DNA of 64,000 nucleotides, from positions 1 to 64,000 of the forward strand of contig NZ_PPCV01000008.1 in the NCBI RefSeq assembly GCF_004126535.1, written 5' to 3'. Below the pieces are notes generated by a model that was not told the DNA's origin, ran no database searches, and was given only the letters and a program-made list of their open reading frames with translations. Position numbers and translations under genes: made by a program. The stretch is from Propioniciclava flava. GTDB taxonomy: Bacteria; Actinomycetota; Actinomycetes; Propionibacteriales; Propionibacteriaceae. Shown here in pieces: positions 17,401 through 28,155 of the stretch. Numbering within the stretch: position 1 is the stretch's first letter; each line of letters starts with the position of its first letter.

Positions 17401-18269
17401 GCGCCATGACGACGGACGCCGCCCCCGCAGAACGCGGCAGCCACGCCGGGCTGGTTCACCGGTTGCTGCACCACCGCGGGTTCGTCACCGGACTGGTCGG
17501 CGTCCTCATCCTCCTGACCGTGGCCCTCGTCGGACCGCTCCTGGTCGGCGACCCCGACCTCACCCGGTTCACCCAACAACTCACCCCTCCCTCGGCGGCG
17601 TTCCCGCTCGGCACCGACTCGGCCGGGCGCGACGTCATGGCGCGGACCGTCTACGGCGCCCGCGTCTCCCTACTGGCAGCGCTCGTCGTGTTCGCCATCA
17701 CCACCACCCTCGGGATCGGGGTGGGCGTCACCGCAGCCCTGGCGGGCGGACGCATCGACGCCTTCCTGTGCCGCTGCTGCGACGTCATGCTCGGCCTACC
17801 GTCGCTGGTGATGGCGCTGGCCATCGTCGGGGCGTTGGGGCCGGGGCTCATCAATCTCGTCGTGGCCATGTCGATCACCGGGTGGGCGGGCCTCGCCAAA
17901 CTGTGCCGCACCCTCGCCCTGGACTGCCGCCACCGTGGCGACGTCATCGCCGCCCGCATGGCGGGGGTGAGCCCGGCCCGGATCGCGGTCGGCCACATCC
18001 TCCCCTCCGTGCTCATCTACGGGCTCATCTCGGCCACCTTGGGGCTCGGTGAGACGGTCCTGGGCCTGGCGGGGATGTCATTTCTCGGGTTGGGCGTCCA
18101 ACCCCCCACCGCCGAATGGGGAAGCATGCTCAACGCCAGCCGCATCGACCTCGCCGTGGCGCCGTGGCTGCTGATCGGTCCAGGGCTGGGGCTGGTCCTC
18201 GTCGTCACCAGCGTCACGTTGATCAGCGACGCCTTGCGCGACTGCGCCGACCTGAAGGAACTGTCGTGA
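17397..18269 (+). CDS. ABC importer permease, DppC/NikC type
   Basis: The 290-residue protein has an N-terminal cytoplasmic tail and about six helices. It carries PLGTDSAGRDVMARTVYGAR (the signature near the N-terminal periplasmic region of DppC/NikC) and an EAA loop in ARMAGVSPARIAVGHILPS. GMSFLGLGVQPPTAEWGSML near the C-terminus is also typical. ATG 17397 overlaps the previous stop, and the 3' end overlaps the ATPase start (GTGA). Confidence 0.93.
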   Translation: MSAMTTDAAPAERGSHAGLVHRLLHHRGFVTGLVGVLILLTVALVGPLLVGDPDLTRFTQQLTPPSAAFPLGTDSAGRDVMARTVYGARVSLLAALVVFAITTTLGIGVGVTAALAGGRIDAFLCRCCDVMLGLPSLVMALAIVGALGPGLINLVVAMSITGWAGLAKLCRTLALDCRHRGDVIAARMAGVSPARIAVGHILPSVLIYGLISATLGLGETVLGLAGMSFLGLGVQPPTAEWGSMLNASRIDLAVAPWLLIGPGLGLVLVVTSVTLISDALRDCADLKELS

Positions 18270-19765
18270 CACCCCCCGCCGTGCAGGTCGAGGATCTCTG
18301 CGTCACCTACCCGAACGGGCACCGGGGCGCGATCGGCGTCACGTTCGCCGTCGACGAGGGCGAAAGCGTGGCTCTCGTCGGCGAATCGGGGTGCGGGAAG
18401 ACCACGACCCTGCGCAGCATCCAGGGCCTGCTGGGCGCGCGGACGCGGATCACCGGCACCATCCGGATCGCCGACGTCGACGTCGACGTGCTCACGCTCC
18501 GACCACGGGAACGGCACCTGCTGACCGCCCGCCGCCTCGGCTACGTCTCCCAAGACCCCTACGGCGCTTATGATCCGCTGCGGACCGTCGGCCATCACGT
18601 CCGCGAACCGCTCCTCATTCAGGGACGCCGCCCCGACGCCGCCGACCTGACCGCCCAGTTGACGGCCGTCGGGATCCCGGAGGCGGCCACGCGCCTAGGC
18701 CAGCACCCCCACCAATGGTCCGGCGGGATGCTGCAACGCGCCACCATCGTGGCGGGCACCCAACTCTCCCCGCTGGTGACCCTCGCCGACGAGCCCACCA
18801 GCGCGTTGGACGCCGACCTGGCCGACAACGTCCTCAGCACGCTGCGTGCGCGCAGCCGGGCCGTGCTGTTCGTCACCCACGACCTCGCCTTGGCCGCCGC
18901 GCATGCCGACCGGATCCTCGTCATGCATGAGGGCCGCATCGTCGAGGAGGGCACCGCCGCGACGGTGCTGCGGCAGCCACGCCACGACCAAACCCGCCTG
19001 CTCCTGGCTGCCAGCATCCGGGCACCGCGGCTCGTCCGGACGCCTCCCCGGACGCCGACCGTCGCGTCCGCGTCGGGGGTCACGAAGCGCTACCGCAGCG
19101 GGACGGGCACCCTCACGGCGGTCCAGCCCGCCGACCTCAGCATTCACGCAGGTGAGATCGTGGGCGTCGTCGGGCCGTCCGGCTCAGGCAAATCGACCCT
19201 CCTGCGGATGGTCTCCGGCATGGAGCCCCCCGACAGCGGGACGCTCACCTGGAACGGTCAGGCGTCCGCCGGGCCCACGCCCGGCTCGGTGATGCCGATC
19301 TCGCAGGATCCGCTCAGTTCCTTGGATCCGCGCTGGCCGCTGTGGCGCAGCATCACCGAACCGCTCACCGTCACGCGGCGTCTGGGCAAAGCTGAACGGA
19401 TCCGTCTGGCCCGCGAGGCACTCACCCAGGTCGGGATCGGGCACCTCGACCCCCTCGCCCGCCCTCGGCAACTGTCGGTCGGGCAGGCGCAGCGCGTCGC
19501 GATCGCGCGGGCGCTCATCGCGCGTCCGGCCCTCATCGTGGCCGACGAGCCGACCGCCAGCCTGGACGTGCGCACCGCCCAAGCCATGATGGCGCTGCTG
19601 CGCGACCTCGCCGATCGCCACGGCGTCGCCCAGTTCATCGTCAGCCACGACGTCGCCTTGCTGGGCACCATCGCCGACCGCCTGCTCACCATGACCGACG
19701 GCCACCTCGACGCCGCGGCCGACCCGCGCGCACACGCCGACGCACCACGACAGGAGCCCTCATGA
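18266..19765 (+). CDS. Fused double ATPase of the B12-switched importer (DppD-DppF type)
   Basis: The 499-residue protein joins two ABC domains that are separate proteins in most Opp/Dpp/Nik systems. Domain 1 has Walker A GESGCGKTT, signature WSGGMLQR and Walker B ADEPTSALD. Domain 2 has GPSGSGKST, signature LSVGQAQR and ADEPTASLD. H-loops are present (VTHD, VSHD). Domain 2 appears shortened between Walker A and the Q-loop. GTG 18266 overlaps the permease stop. The typical C-terminal oligopeptide extension with its Cys-rich cluster is not evident. Confidence 0.93.
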   Translation: MTPPAVQVEDLCVTYPNGHRGAIGVTFAVDEGESVALVGESGCGKTTTLRSIQGLLGARTRITGTIRIADVDVDVLTLRPRERHLLTARRLGYVSQDPYGAYDPLRTVGHHVREPLLIQGRRPDAADLTAQLTAVGIPEAATRLGQHPHQWSGGMLQRATIVAGTQLSPLVTLADEPTSALDADLADNVLSTLRARSRAVLFVTHDLALAAAHADRILVMHEGRIVEEGTAATVLRQPRHDQTRLLLAASIRAPRLVRTPPRTPTVASASGVTKRYRSGTGTLTAVQPADLSIHAGEIVGVVGPSGSGKSTLLRMVSGMEPPDSGTLTWNGQASAGPTPGSVMPISQDPLSSLDPRWPLWRSITEPLTVTRRLGKAERIRLAREALTQVGIGHLDPLARPRQLSVGQAQRVAIARALIARPALIVADEPTASLDVRTAQAMMALLRDLADRHGVAQFIVSHDVALLGTIADRLLTMTDGHLDAAADPRAHADAPRQEPS

Positions 19766-20292
19766 TGCCCGCAGCATCCCCGGCGGCAGCGACGACGCTG
19801 CACACGATCCTGGATCGCCTCTCGGACGCCGAACGCCCGTTCTTCCTCCTCGGTGAGGACGCCTCGCCGGTGAACGCTGAGGCCATCATGGACGGCGACG
19901 GCGTCGAGGAACTCGGGGCCACCCTGGACGCGGTGATCGGCGTGTTGGCGTCCCGGCTGGGACGCGGTGAGCGTCGCCTGTGGGCGCTGGCCGTCGACTC
20001 CCTCACCAATCGGCTGCTGTGGCTAGGTGCCGCGACCGGCCAACTGGGGCGGGCTCAGGCCATGGCGGTCGACCTGGTGGCGGCGCTGGATCGCCCGGGC
20101 GTCCCCGCGCCCCGGTTCACCACGTTGCGCGACCTGCCCGAAGGGGTCCGTGATGTCTGGGTCCGGCGCGGTTCCTGCTGCCTGGTCTCGCGCGTGCCCG
20201 GTCACGGAAGCTGCGCCGACTGCCCGCGCCAGACGCCCGCCGAACGTGAGGCTCGCCTGCGGGAAAGGGCCCTGACAGGCGGGGATCACTGA
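19762..20292 (+). CDS. FhuF-like [2Fe-2S] protein at the end of the B12-switched operon
   Basis: The 176-residue protein has no signal peptide or membrane helix. The N-terminal 130 residues are helical. The C-terminus carries Cys139-Cys140-x10-Cys151-x2-Cys154 (CCLVSRVPGHGSCADC), the exact spacing of the [2Fe-2S] ligands in FhuF-type ferric-siderophore reductases. FhuF itself is about 260 residues, so this is a short relative. The start overlaps the ATPase stop by 4 bp, tying it to the importer. Reductive release of an imported metal complex in the cytoplasm is the likely role; the substrate is inferred. Confidence 0.78.
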   Translation: MMPAASPAAATTLHTILDRLSDAERPFFLLGEDASPVNAEAIMDGDGVEELGATLDAVIGVLASRLGRGERRLWALAVDSLTNRLLWLGAATGQLGRAQAMAVDLVAALDRPGVPAPRFTTLRDLPEGVRDVWVRRGSCCLVSRVPGHGSCADCPRQTPAEREARLRERALTGGDH

Positions 20293-20324
20293 CCGTGCCT
20301 GGCGTCACGGGGCAGGATGGAGCC

Positions 20325-22364
20325 ATGACCGTAACGCCCTTCCACGACCTTGACGCCTTCATCGCCCTGCCACGCCAAGGGGGTCTCGCGCTGAGCCCCG
20401 ACGGGACGCGCCTGGCGGCGGTCGTCGCCACGCTCGACCCGACGGCGACGCGCTACGTCAACGCCGTGTGGGAACTCGATCCGGCAGGCGAACGCCCCGC
20501 ACACCGGGTGACGCGCAGCGCCAAGGGCGAATCCGGCATCGTGTACGCACCCAACAACGACCTGTACTTCCTCAGCGCCCGCCCCGACCCGGAAGCAACC
20601 GAGTCCGACGACGCCGCCGCCCTGTGGGTGGTGCCCGGGGTCGGTGGCGAAGCGCGCCGCGTCCTGGCGCGTCCGGGCGGCGTGGACGCCGTCGCGGTCG
20701 CCTCAGCGTCGGGGGCGGTGGTCGTGACGGCTGGCGTCCTGCCGGGTGCCGATCAGGCGTCCGACGCCGAAGCGCGCGACGCCGAACTGCGCAGCCTGCG
20801 CAAGGACAAGAAGGTCGCCGCGATCCTGCACACCTCCAGCCCGGTGCGATTCTGGGATCACGATCTGGGCCCCGCCACCCCGCACCTGTTCGCCCTCACC
20901 CTCGGCGAAGGCGCCGACACCAGCGCCAGCCTGCGCGACCTGACACCGGGCATCGGCGCCGACCTGGTCACCGCCAGCACGTTCGTCGCCCCCGACGGCT
21001 CCTTCGTCCTGACCACCCGGACGCTGAGCGGAGCCCGCGGCTCACACCGGGAAGCGCTCACTCGCGTGGACGCCGACGGCACGCGCCGCGACCTGCTCGT
21101 CCCCGACGAGACGACCTCCTACAGCGCGGGCCCGGTCAGCCCTGACGGGCGCCGCGCCGTCGTCCAGGTCGAACGCGTCGGGACGCCGCAGCGTCCGCCG
21201 TCGTGGACGGTGCACACCCTCGACCTCAGCACCGGGGAACTGGCGCCGCTGGCGTCCGGCTGGGATCACTGGTGCACCCCGCTGGCCTGGCTTCCCGACG
21301 GCAGCGGCGTCCTGGTGCACGCGGACGCCGAGGGGCGCTCCCCGCTGTTCATCCTGGAGGCCTCCGGTGCGGCCCCGCGCCAGCTCACCACCGATGACGC
21401 GGCCTACTCCGACGCCGCGATCAGCCCCGACGGCGCCACCGTGTACGCGGTCCGTTCCAGCTACGCGTTCCCCGCCGAAGTCGTGCGCATCGACGTCGCC
21501 ACGGGCGCGACGACCCGCCTGCCCAACCCCGTCGGGCGTCCGGAACTACCTGGGCGCCTCACCGAGATCGCCACCACCGCCGACGACGGCCAACGCATCC
21601 GCGCCTGGCTGGCTCTCCCGTCCGACGCGGACGCGGCGCATCCGGCACCGCTGGCGTTGTGGATCCACGGCGGTCCGCTCAGCTCATGGAACTCGTGGAG
21701 CTGGCGCTGGAACCCCTGGAATCTGGTCGCCCGCGGCTACGCCGTCCTGCTGCCCGACCCGGCCCTGAGCACCGGATACGGCGAGGAGTTCATTCAGCGC
21801 GGCTGGGGTGCCTGGGGTCAGGCCCCGTTCACCGACCTGATGGCGATCACGGACGCCGCCGAGGGGCGCGGCGACATTGCCGGCGACAAGACCGTCGCCA
21901 TGGGTGGCTCGTTCGGTGGCTACATGGCCAACTGGATCGCCGGACACACCGACCGGTTCGCGGCCATCGTCACCCACGCGTCCTTGTGGGCGCTGGACCA
22001 ATTCGGCCCCACCACGGACGCGCCGTTCTTCTGGGAGCAAGAGATGACCCCGGAGATGATGGCCGCCAACTCTCCGCATCGCAGCGTGGGCGCCATCACG
22101 ACGCCGATGCTCGTCATCCACGGCGACCGCGACTATCGCGTCCCCATCGGGGAGGGGTTGCGGTTGTGGTGGGAGCTTCTCAGCGCGTCCGGGCTGCCCG
22201 CCGGCGAGGACGGCACGAGCCCGCACCGGTTCTTGTACTTCCCCAACGAGAACCATTGGGTCTTGTCGCCGCAGCATGCGAAGGTCTGGTACGAGGTGGT
22301 GCTCGGGTTCCTCGACGAGCACGTTCGCGGCATCCCGGCGACCCCACCCGAGACGCTCGGCTAG
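20325..22364 (+). CDS. S9-family serine peptidase (acylaminoacyl-peptidase/prolyl oligopeptidase type)
   Basis: The 679-residue protein has an N-terminal beta-propeller with repeated SPDGTRLA-like blades (about 1-410) and a C-terminal alpha/beta-hydrolase domain. Catalytic Ser is in GGSFGGYMANW, Asp in IHGDRDYRVP, and His in NENHWVLSP. No signal peptide is seen, so it should be a cytoplasmic oligopeptidase. ATG 20325 lies six bases after CAGGAT, sharing its 17-nt leader with cobB. It follows the riboswitch operon by 32 bp and may have its own promoter. Confidence 0.92.
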   Translation: MTVTPFHDLDAFIALPRQGGLALSPDGTRLAAVVATLDPTATRYVNAVWELDPAGERPAHRVTRSAKGESGIVYAPNNDLYFLSARPDPEATESDDAAALWVVPGVGGEARRVLARPGGVDAVAVASASGAVVVTAGVLPGADQASDAEARDAELRSLRKDKKVAAILHTSSPVRFWDHDLGPATPHLFALTLGEGADTSASLRDLTPGIGADLVTASTFVAPDGSFVLTTRTLSGARGSHREALTRVDADGTRRDLLVPDETTSYSAGPVSPDGRRAVVQVERVGTPQRPPSWTVHTLDLSTGELAPLASGWDHWCTPLAWLPDGSGVLVHADAEGRSPLFILEASGAAPRQLTTDDAAYSDAAISPDGATVYAVRSSYAFPAEVVRIDVATGATTRLPNPVGRPELPGRLTEIATTADDGQRIRAWLALPSDADAAHPAPLALWIHGGPLSSWNSWSWRWNPWNLVARGYAVLLPDPALSTGYGEEFIQRGWGAWGQAPFTDLMAITDAAEGRGDIAGDKTVAMGGSFGGYMANWIAGHTDRFAAIVTHASLWALDQFGPTTDAPFFWEQEMTPEMMAANSPHRSVGAITTPMLVIHGDRDYRVPIGEGLRLWWELLSASGLPAGEDGTSPHRFLYFPNENHWVLSPQHAKVWYEVVLGFLDEHVRGIPATPPETLG

Positions 22365-22511
22365 CCCCAGCCCCGGCGTCGGTCTGTCTGCGGATGACGG
22401 GCAGACCGGCGCGCGGCAGGGTCGTGGGCGGGCATGGTAGCGGCCCGGCCTGTGCTCGCGCGGAGATGGGCAGTGCGTCGGATCTCAGGACGCGCTACTA
22501 GGCTGACGGGC

Positions 22512-25070
<2,559 letters not shown>

Positions 25071-25122
25071 ACTGACGCTACCCACCGGCGTCCGGGCTCA
25101 CGCGCCCAGCATGCCGACACTC

Positions 25123-25170
25123 TGAGGCCAGGGGCCGCCCGGATCATTCTCCGGGCGGCCCCTGGCCTCA
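25123..25170. terminator. Perfect 20-bp hairpin between convergent glgP and EamA genes
   Basis: Two exactly complementary 20-nt arms (25123-25142 and 25151-25170) flank an 8-nt loop. There is no U-tract, as usual in high-GC Actinobacteria. Being symmetric, it can end transcription from both sides. Confidence 0.85.
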
Positions 25171-25233
25171 GTTCAGACGCATCTCACGGCTGTCTCTTCG
25201 CTATCTCAGCGGCGTCTCAATTGGGTTGACCCC

Positions 25234-26136
25234 TCACGCGTCGTCGTCGGCTCCGGCCTCCGGGTCGGCCACTGGTTGCCGCCGCGCGCTGCGCACCACT
25301 CCGATGGAGGCCGCCACCACGCATCCCATGGCCACCAGCTCGACCGGGCGGAGAGTCTCCCCCAGCAGGATCAGCGCTGCCAGCGCTGCCACGGCGGGTT
25401 CTAGGCTCATCAAGATGCCGAAGATCCGCGGCTCGATCCGGCGCATGACCCCCATTTCGATGCCATAAGGGACGACCGAGCTGAACAAACCGACCGCAGC
25501 GCCGACGAGCCACACGTGGGGGGAGGGTGCCGGGAAAGCACCGGCAACCAGCATCAGGGGGGTGACCCCGGCGAACCCGATGCCGAACGCGACGGCGACA
25601 CCGTCCACCCCTGCCCAGCGGCGTCCGGTCGGGCCCGCGAGCAGGATGTACCCCGCCCACAGGGCTCCCGCTGCGAGGGCCCAGGCGACGCCGACCGGGT
25701 CCAGCACGCCGGGAGAGAATCCCAGCAACGCCACGCCCAGCGCGGCCAATCCCACCCACAGCAGGTCACGGAAGCGGCGTGAGAGCGCGACGGAAACCCC
25801 TAGCGGGCCCAGGAACTCCAAGGTCACCGCCATCCCCACAGGAATCCGCTCGATGGCGAAGTAGAAGGTGACGTTCATGGCGGCCATACATGCGCCGTAT
25901 CCGGCAACCCAGCCCCAATCGGACGCTGAGCGTCCGGTGAGCCGGGGACGCGTCACAGCCCCAAGAATGAGCGCGGCCGCACCCAGGCGCAGCCAGGCAA
26001 CCGTGAGGGGTTGCGCAGCGCTATAGAGATCCTTCGCGATCGAGGAGCCAATCTGCACGGTCGCAATGGAGATGAGGAGCATCACGATCGGCGCCCCAGA
26101 TAGCCGGGCTGCCCCTGCCCGCACCCACTGCTTCAC
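25234..26136 (-). CDS. EamA/RhtA-family transporter
   Basis: The 300-residue drug/metabolite-superfamily protein has ten predicted membrane helices in two EamA repeats. Signature segments are AMNVTFYFAIERIPVGMAVTLEFLGPLG in repeat 1 and SSVVPYGIEMGVMRRIEPRIFGILMSLEPAVAAL in repeat 2; the latter resembles RhtA, a threonine/homoserine exporter. Substrate unproven. It starts at ATG 26136 and is divergent from the iron-box gene. Confidence 0.88.
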   Translation of the reverse strand: MKQWVRAGAARLSGAPIVMLLISIATVQIGSSIAKDLYSAAQPLTVAWLRLGAAALILGAVTRPRLTGRSASDWGWVAGYGACMAAMNVTFYFAIERIPVGMAVTLEFLGPLGVSVALSRRFRDLLWVGLAALGVALLGFSPGVLDPVGVAWALAAGALWAGYILLAGPTGRRWAGVDGVAVAFGIGFAGVTPLMLVAGAFPAPSPHVWLVGAAVGLFSSVVPYGIEMGVMRRIEPRIFGILMSLEPAVAALAALILLGETLRPVELVAMGCVVAASIGVVRSARRQPVADPEAGADDDA

Positions 26137-26256
26137 GCGCTAATCACTTCCCTTGGTGTCGCACTCTGCCCCGACCAGGGTCGCAGTTCCCGCGGCAGCG
26201 AACCAGTGGCCCGGCACCCGTCTCACCTGGCGTCCACATGGACGCGACGAACGGCA

Positions 26257-26275
26257 AGAGCTTAGGCTAACCTAA
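26257..26275 (+). promoter_or_regulatory. DtxR/IdeR-type iron box
   Basis: AGAGCTTAGGCTAACCTAA matches 16 of 19 positions of the DtxR/IdeR consensus (TWAGGTTAGSCTAACCTWA). Overlapping it is the perfect repeat GCTTAGG-CTAA-CCTAAGC (26260-26277). It lies about 80 bp before the gene at 26357, so that gene should be repressed when iron is plentiful. It may also affect the divergent EamA gene, 120 bp away. Confidence 0.85.
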
Positions 26276-26356
26276 GCAGCGAATACAGCAAGGCGACCGT
26301 TGTGTAATTCGAGGCGAGCCCGACGACGGTCCCACCGAACTCGAAGGGGGTACGGC

Positions 26357-27175
26357 ATGTCGATGTCGTACGACACGTGGACGATGCCGACCTGCGACGC
26401 TCGCGTCCGCTCACTCGTGATGCGGATGCTGTCCGGTGCGGCTGCGGCGTCGCTGTACGCCTACCGTATGGAGGAAGCCCTGGAGACGGTGACCCACGGG
26501 CTCATGCCCGACGGCAGCCTCGTCGTGGCAGCAGCACCCACTGAACTCCTCAGTACCGTCCCGGCGGGCTTCGCCGTCGATGTGCGGGTCGATCTCCTCA
26601 AGCAGTCCCCCGACCCGATGGTGTCCCTGGTGGCGGCGTCCACGCACCTACTCGGAAGCCTGACGTGGGCTTCGCGAGCCGAGACCATCGCGCACATCGA
26701 GGCTGGCGCCTTACCCCCCATGGTCGAAGCCATGCTGACCGCACCCGGCGCACGCCTGGGCTTCGTCGACATGGAGAAGGTCGTCCTGCATGACCTGACC
26801 GGCGCGACACCCATCCCGCTCGAAGCACTCGAGGGGGCAGTGACGCTCATCGAGGACCCCTACGCCGCCTTCGATCTCGTCGCCCGCCACGACAACACCA
26901 CGCTGAAGGATCTGTGCTGGGCGGTGATGGTCGGCACGGTTCCCGGTTTCGCGATCCAGAAGGCCCCGCTGCCCCACGTGTGTTCCCCTACTGCGGACCA
27001 GGTGTTCTGCGTCGACGTGGACCCGACGGGCATCACGGTGATGCTGGTGGGCCGCCACGAGACGCTGATCGCCTACGCCCGCTTCGCCACGCCCGCCACC
27101 TCTCACATCGAATTGACCGCGCAGGTCGACCGCCTCATGGCCGACGCCACCCCGCGCGACGCCCTGGCCTGCTGA
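26357..27175 (+). CDS. Iron-box-controlled hypothetical protein
   Basis: The 272-residue cytoplasmic protein begins at ATG 26357 after GAAGGGGG. It alternates beta-rich and helical segments (for example GSLVVAAAPTELLSTVPAGF, ASTHLLGSLTWASR and GARLGFVDMEKVVLHDLTG). The pattern is loosely like split-barrel proteins involved in haem use (HugZ-type), but I cannot claim membership. The iron box upstream implies a part in iron or haem acquisition. A strong hairpin closes the gene, so it is monocistronic. Confidence 0.6.
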   Translation: MSMSYDTWTMPTCDARVRSLVMRMLSGAAAASLYAYRMEEALETVTHGLMPDGSLVVAAAPTELLSTVPAGFAVDVRVDLLKQSPDPMVSLVAASTHLLGSLTWASRAETIAHIEAGALPPMVEAMLTAPGARLGFVDMEKVVLHDLTGATPIPLEALEGAVTLIEDPYAAFDLVARHDNTTLKDLCWAVMVGTVPGFAIQKAPLPHVCSPTADQVFCVDVDPTGITVMLVGRHETLIAYARFATPATSHIELTAQVDRLMADATPRDALAC

Positions 27176-27191
27176 CACTCACCGCCAGCAG

Positions 27192-27231
27192 ACGCACGTG
27201 GGCCCCGCCATCAGGCGGGGCCCACGTGCGT
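27192..27231. terminator. 18-bp hairpin terminator after the iron-box gene
   Basis: Perfectly paired arms 27192-27209 and 27214-27231 with a 4-nt ATCA loop. It separates the plus-strand gene from the convergent DUF1540 gene and may serve both. Confidence 0.85.
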
Positions 27232-27264
27232 GTTGCAGGTCGGATGGAACCGACGTTCGAGGCG

Positions 27265-27540
27265 TCAGGCGACCTCGTAGGACTGGCACTGCGCGGCGTC
27301 AGCGATCGTGATGGACGCGTTGGTGCACATCAGGTCGGCGTTGTGGACGCACTCAAGGCGCTGGCAGGCCCCGACATGGCCGTCGGCCTTCGGCAGGCCG
27401 CCGCGTGCATCGAGGGTCACAAACGTGACGCAGGTCGGCTTGTCGGTGCCGGCGATGGTGACGCCGAAGGCCGAACAGCCGTCGTGGTTGTAGGCGCAGG
27501 AGGTGGTGGCGCAGGACGTGACGCTGGTGATGGTGCTCAT
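27265..27540 (-). CDS. DUF1540 protein with two Cys-rich repeats
   Basis: The 91-residue protein starts MSTITSVTSCATTSCAYN after an AGAGGAAC ribosome site. Two similar units each have CxxxxC, then Cys about 6-8 residues on (SCATTSCAYNHDGCSAFGVTI, then CQRLECVHNADLMCTNASITI), and a further Cys follows each unit. This is the DUF1540 pattern, thought to bind a metal. Function is unknown; family members are small and sometimes linked to sporulation or stress. The start was chosen at the ATG after the ribosome site, rather than the long upstream frame. Confidence 0.8.
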   Translation of the reverse strand: MSTITSVTSCATTSCAYNHDGCSAFGVTIAGTDKPTCVTFVTLDARGGLPKADGHVGACQRLECVHNADLMCTNASITIADAAQCQSYEVA

Positions 27541-27632
27541 GATCGGTTCCTCTCGTGGACTCACCATGAGCCTAAGTGACCCGCCCCGGGAATACCAGGA
27601 TTTAAATGCCGAGACTTTCCTTGACTTAATCC

Positions 27633-27661
27633 AAAGTAATTCGACATCCACCTTTTGCCAA
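27633..27661 (-). promoter_or_regulatory. Candidate promoter of the DUF1540 gene in an AT-rich island
   Basis: Read on the minus strand: TTGGCA (27656-27661), a 17-bp spacer, then TACTTT (27633-27638). It lies in a roughly 100-bp stretch (27590-27690) that is strikingly AT-rich for this chromosome. The predicted start would give a leader of about 85 nt. Confidence 0.5.
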
Positions 27662-27832
27662 ATAGGGTGTTTGCTAAAGGCGCTCGGGCTAGCCACGCCC
27701 CGCCCACACCCAGCGGCCGCGTCGGCGGCCACGCGCATCCGCGCCGACGGCTCAGCCGTCGATCCGCGCGGTCTTGGTGTAGCGGTCCTTGCCGACGTCC
27801 ACCTCCGTGAATGACAGCTTCCACGAGGGCTG

Positions 27833-28093
27833 TCATCCCGGAACCGGCAGTTCCTCCACGACCTGATCGCCACGGACGCCCAAGATCGTCCCGTGCCGAC
27901 CATCGGCAACGAGGACGTGGCGCGTGCTGACGGCATCCGCAATGTCCATGGTCGTGTCGAGCGCCCCACCGGAGACGATCTCATCGACAAGCGCCACCAG
28001 GATGGAGCGTCGCTTCTTGCGCGTCAGAGAATAGACAACGACACCTTCTGGGCGGCGGCTCGAAATGACCTCGAGAATCGGATCAGCCTTCAC
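27833..28093 (-). CDS. Small hypothetical protein ending at a suspicious TGA
   Basis: The 86-residue protein starts at GTG 28093 after GAAAGGAAG. It contains DPILEVISSRRPEGVVVYSL, a basic patch (TRKKRR), and LVADGRHGTILGVRGDQVVE. I do not recognise the family. After its TGA (27835-27833) the same frame stays open for 26 more codons to a second TGA at 27752, with G or C in 25 of 26 third positions. A perfect 8-bp hairpin spans the first TGA. This could be a nonsense mutation, readthrough or chance. Confidence 0.5.
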   Translation of the reverse strand: MKADPILEVISSRRPEGVVVYSLTRKKRRSILVALVDEIVSGGALDTTMDIADAVSTRHVLVADGRHGTILGVRGDQVVEELPVPG

Positions 28094-28155
28094 GGTCTTC
28101 CTTTCGTCGGGATTCGAGAATGACCCTACCGGTTCATCCCGACGAATTTCGCCGA

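Noticed and set aside
22380-22430. CGGTCTG/CAGACCG stem between the S9 peptidase and glgP
   Set aside because: Seven-bp arms with a long loop; too weak to list as a terminator.
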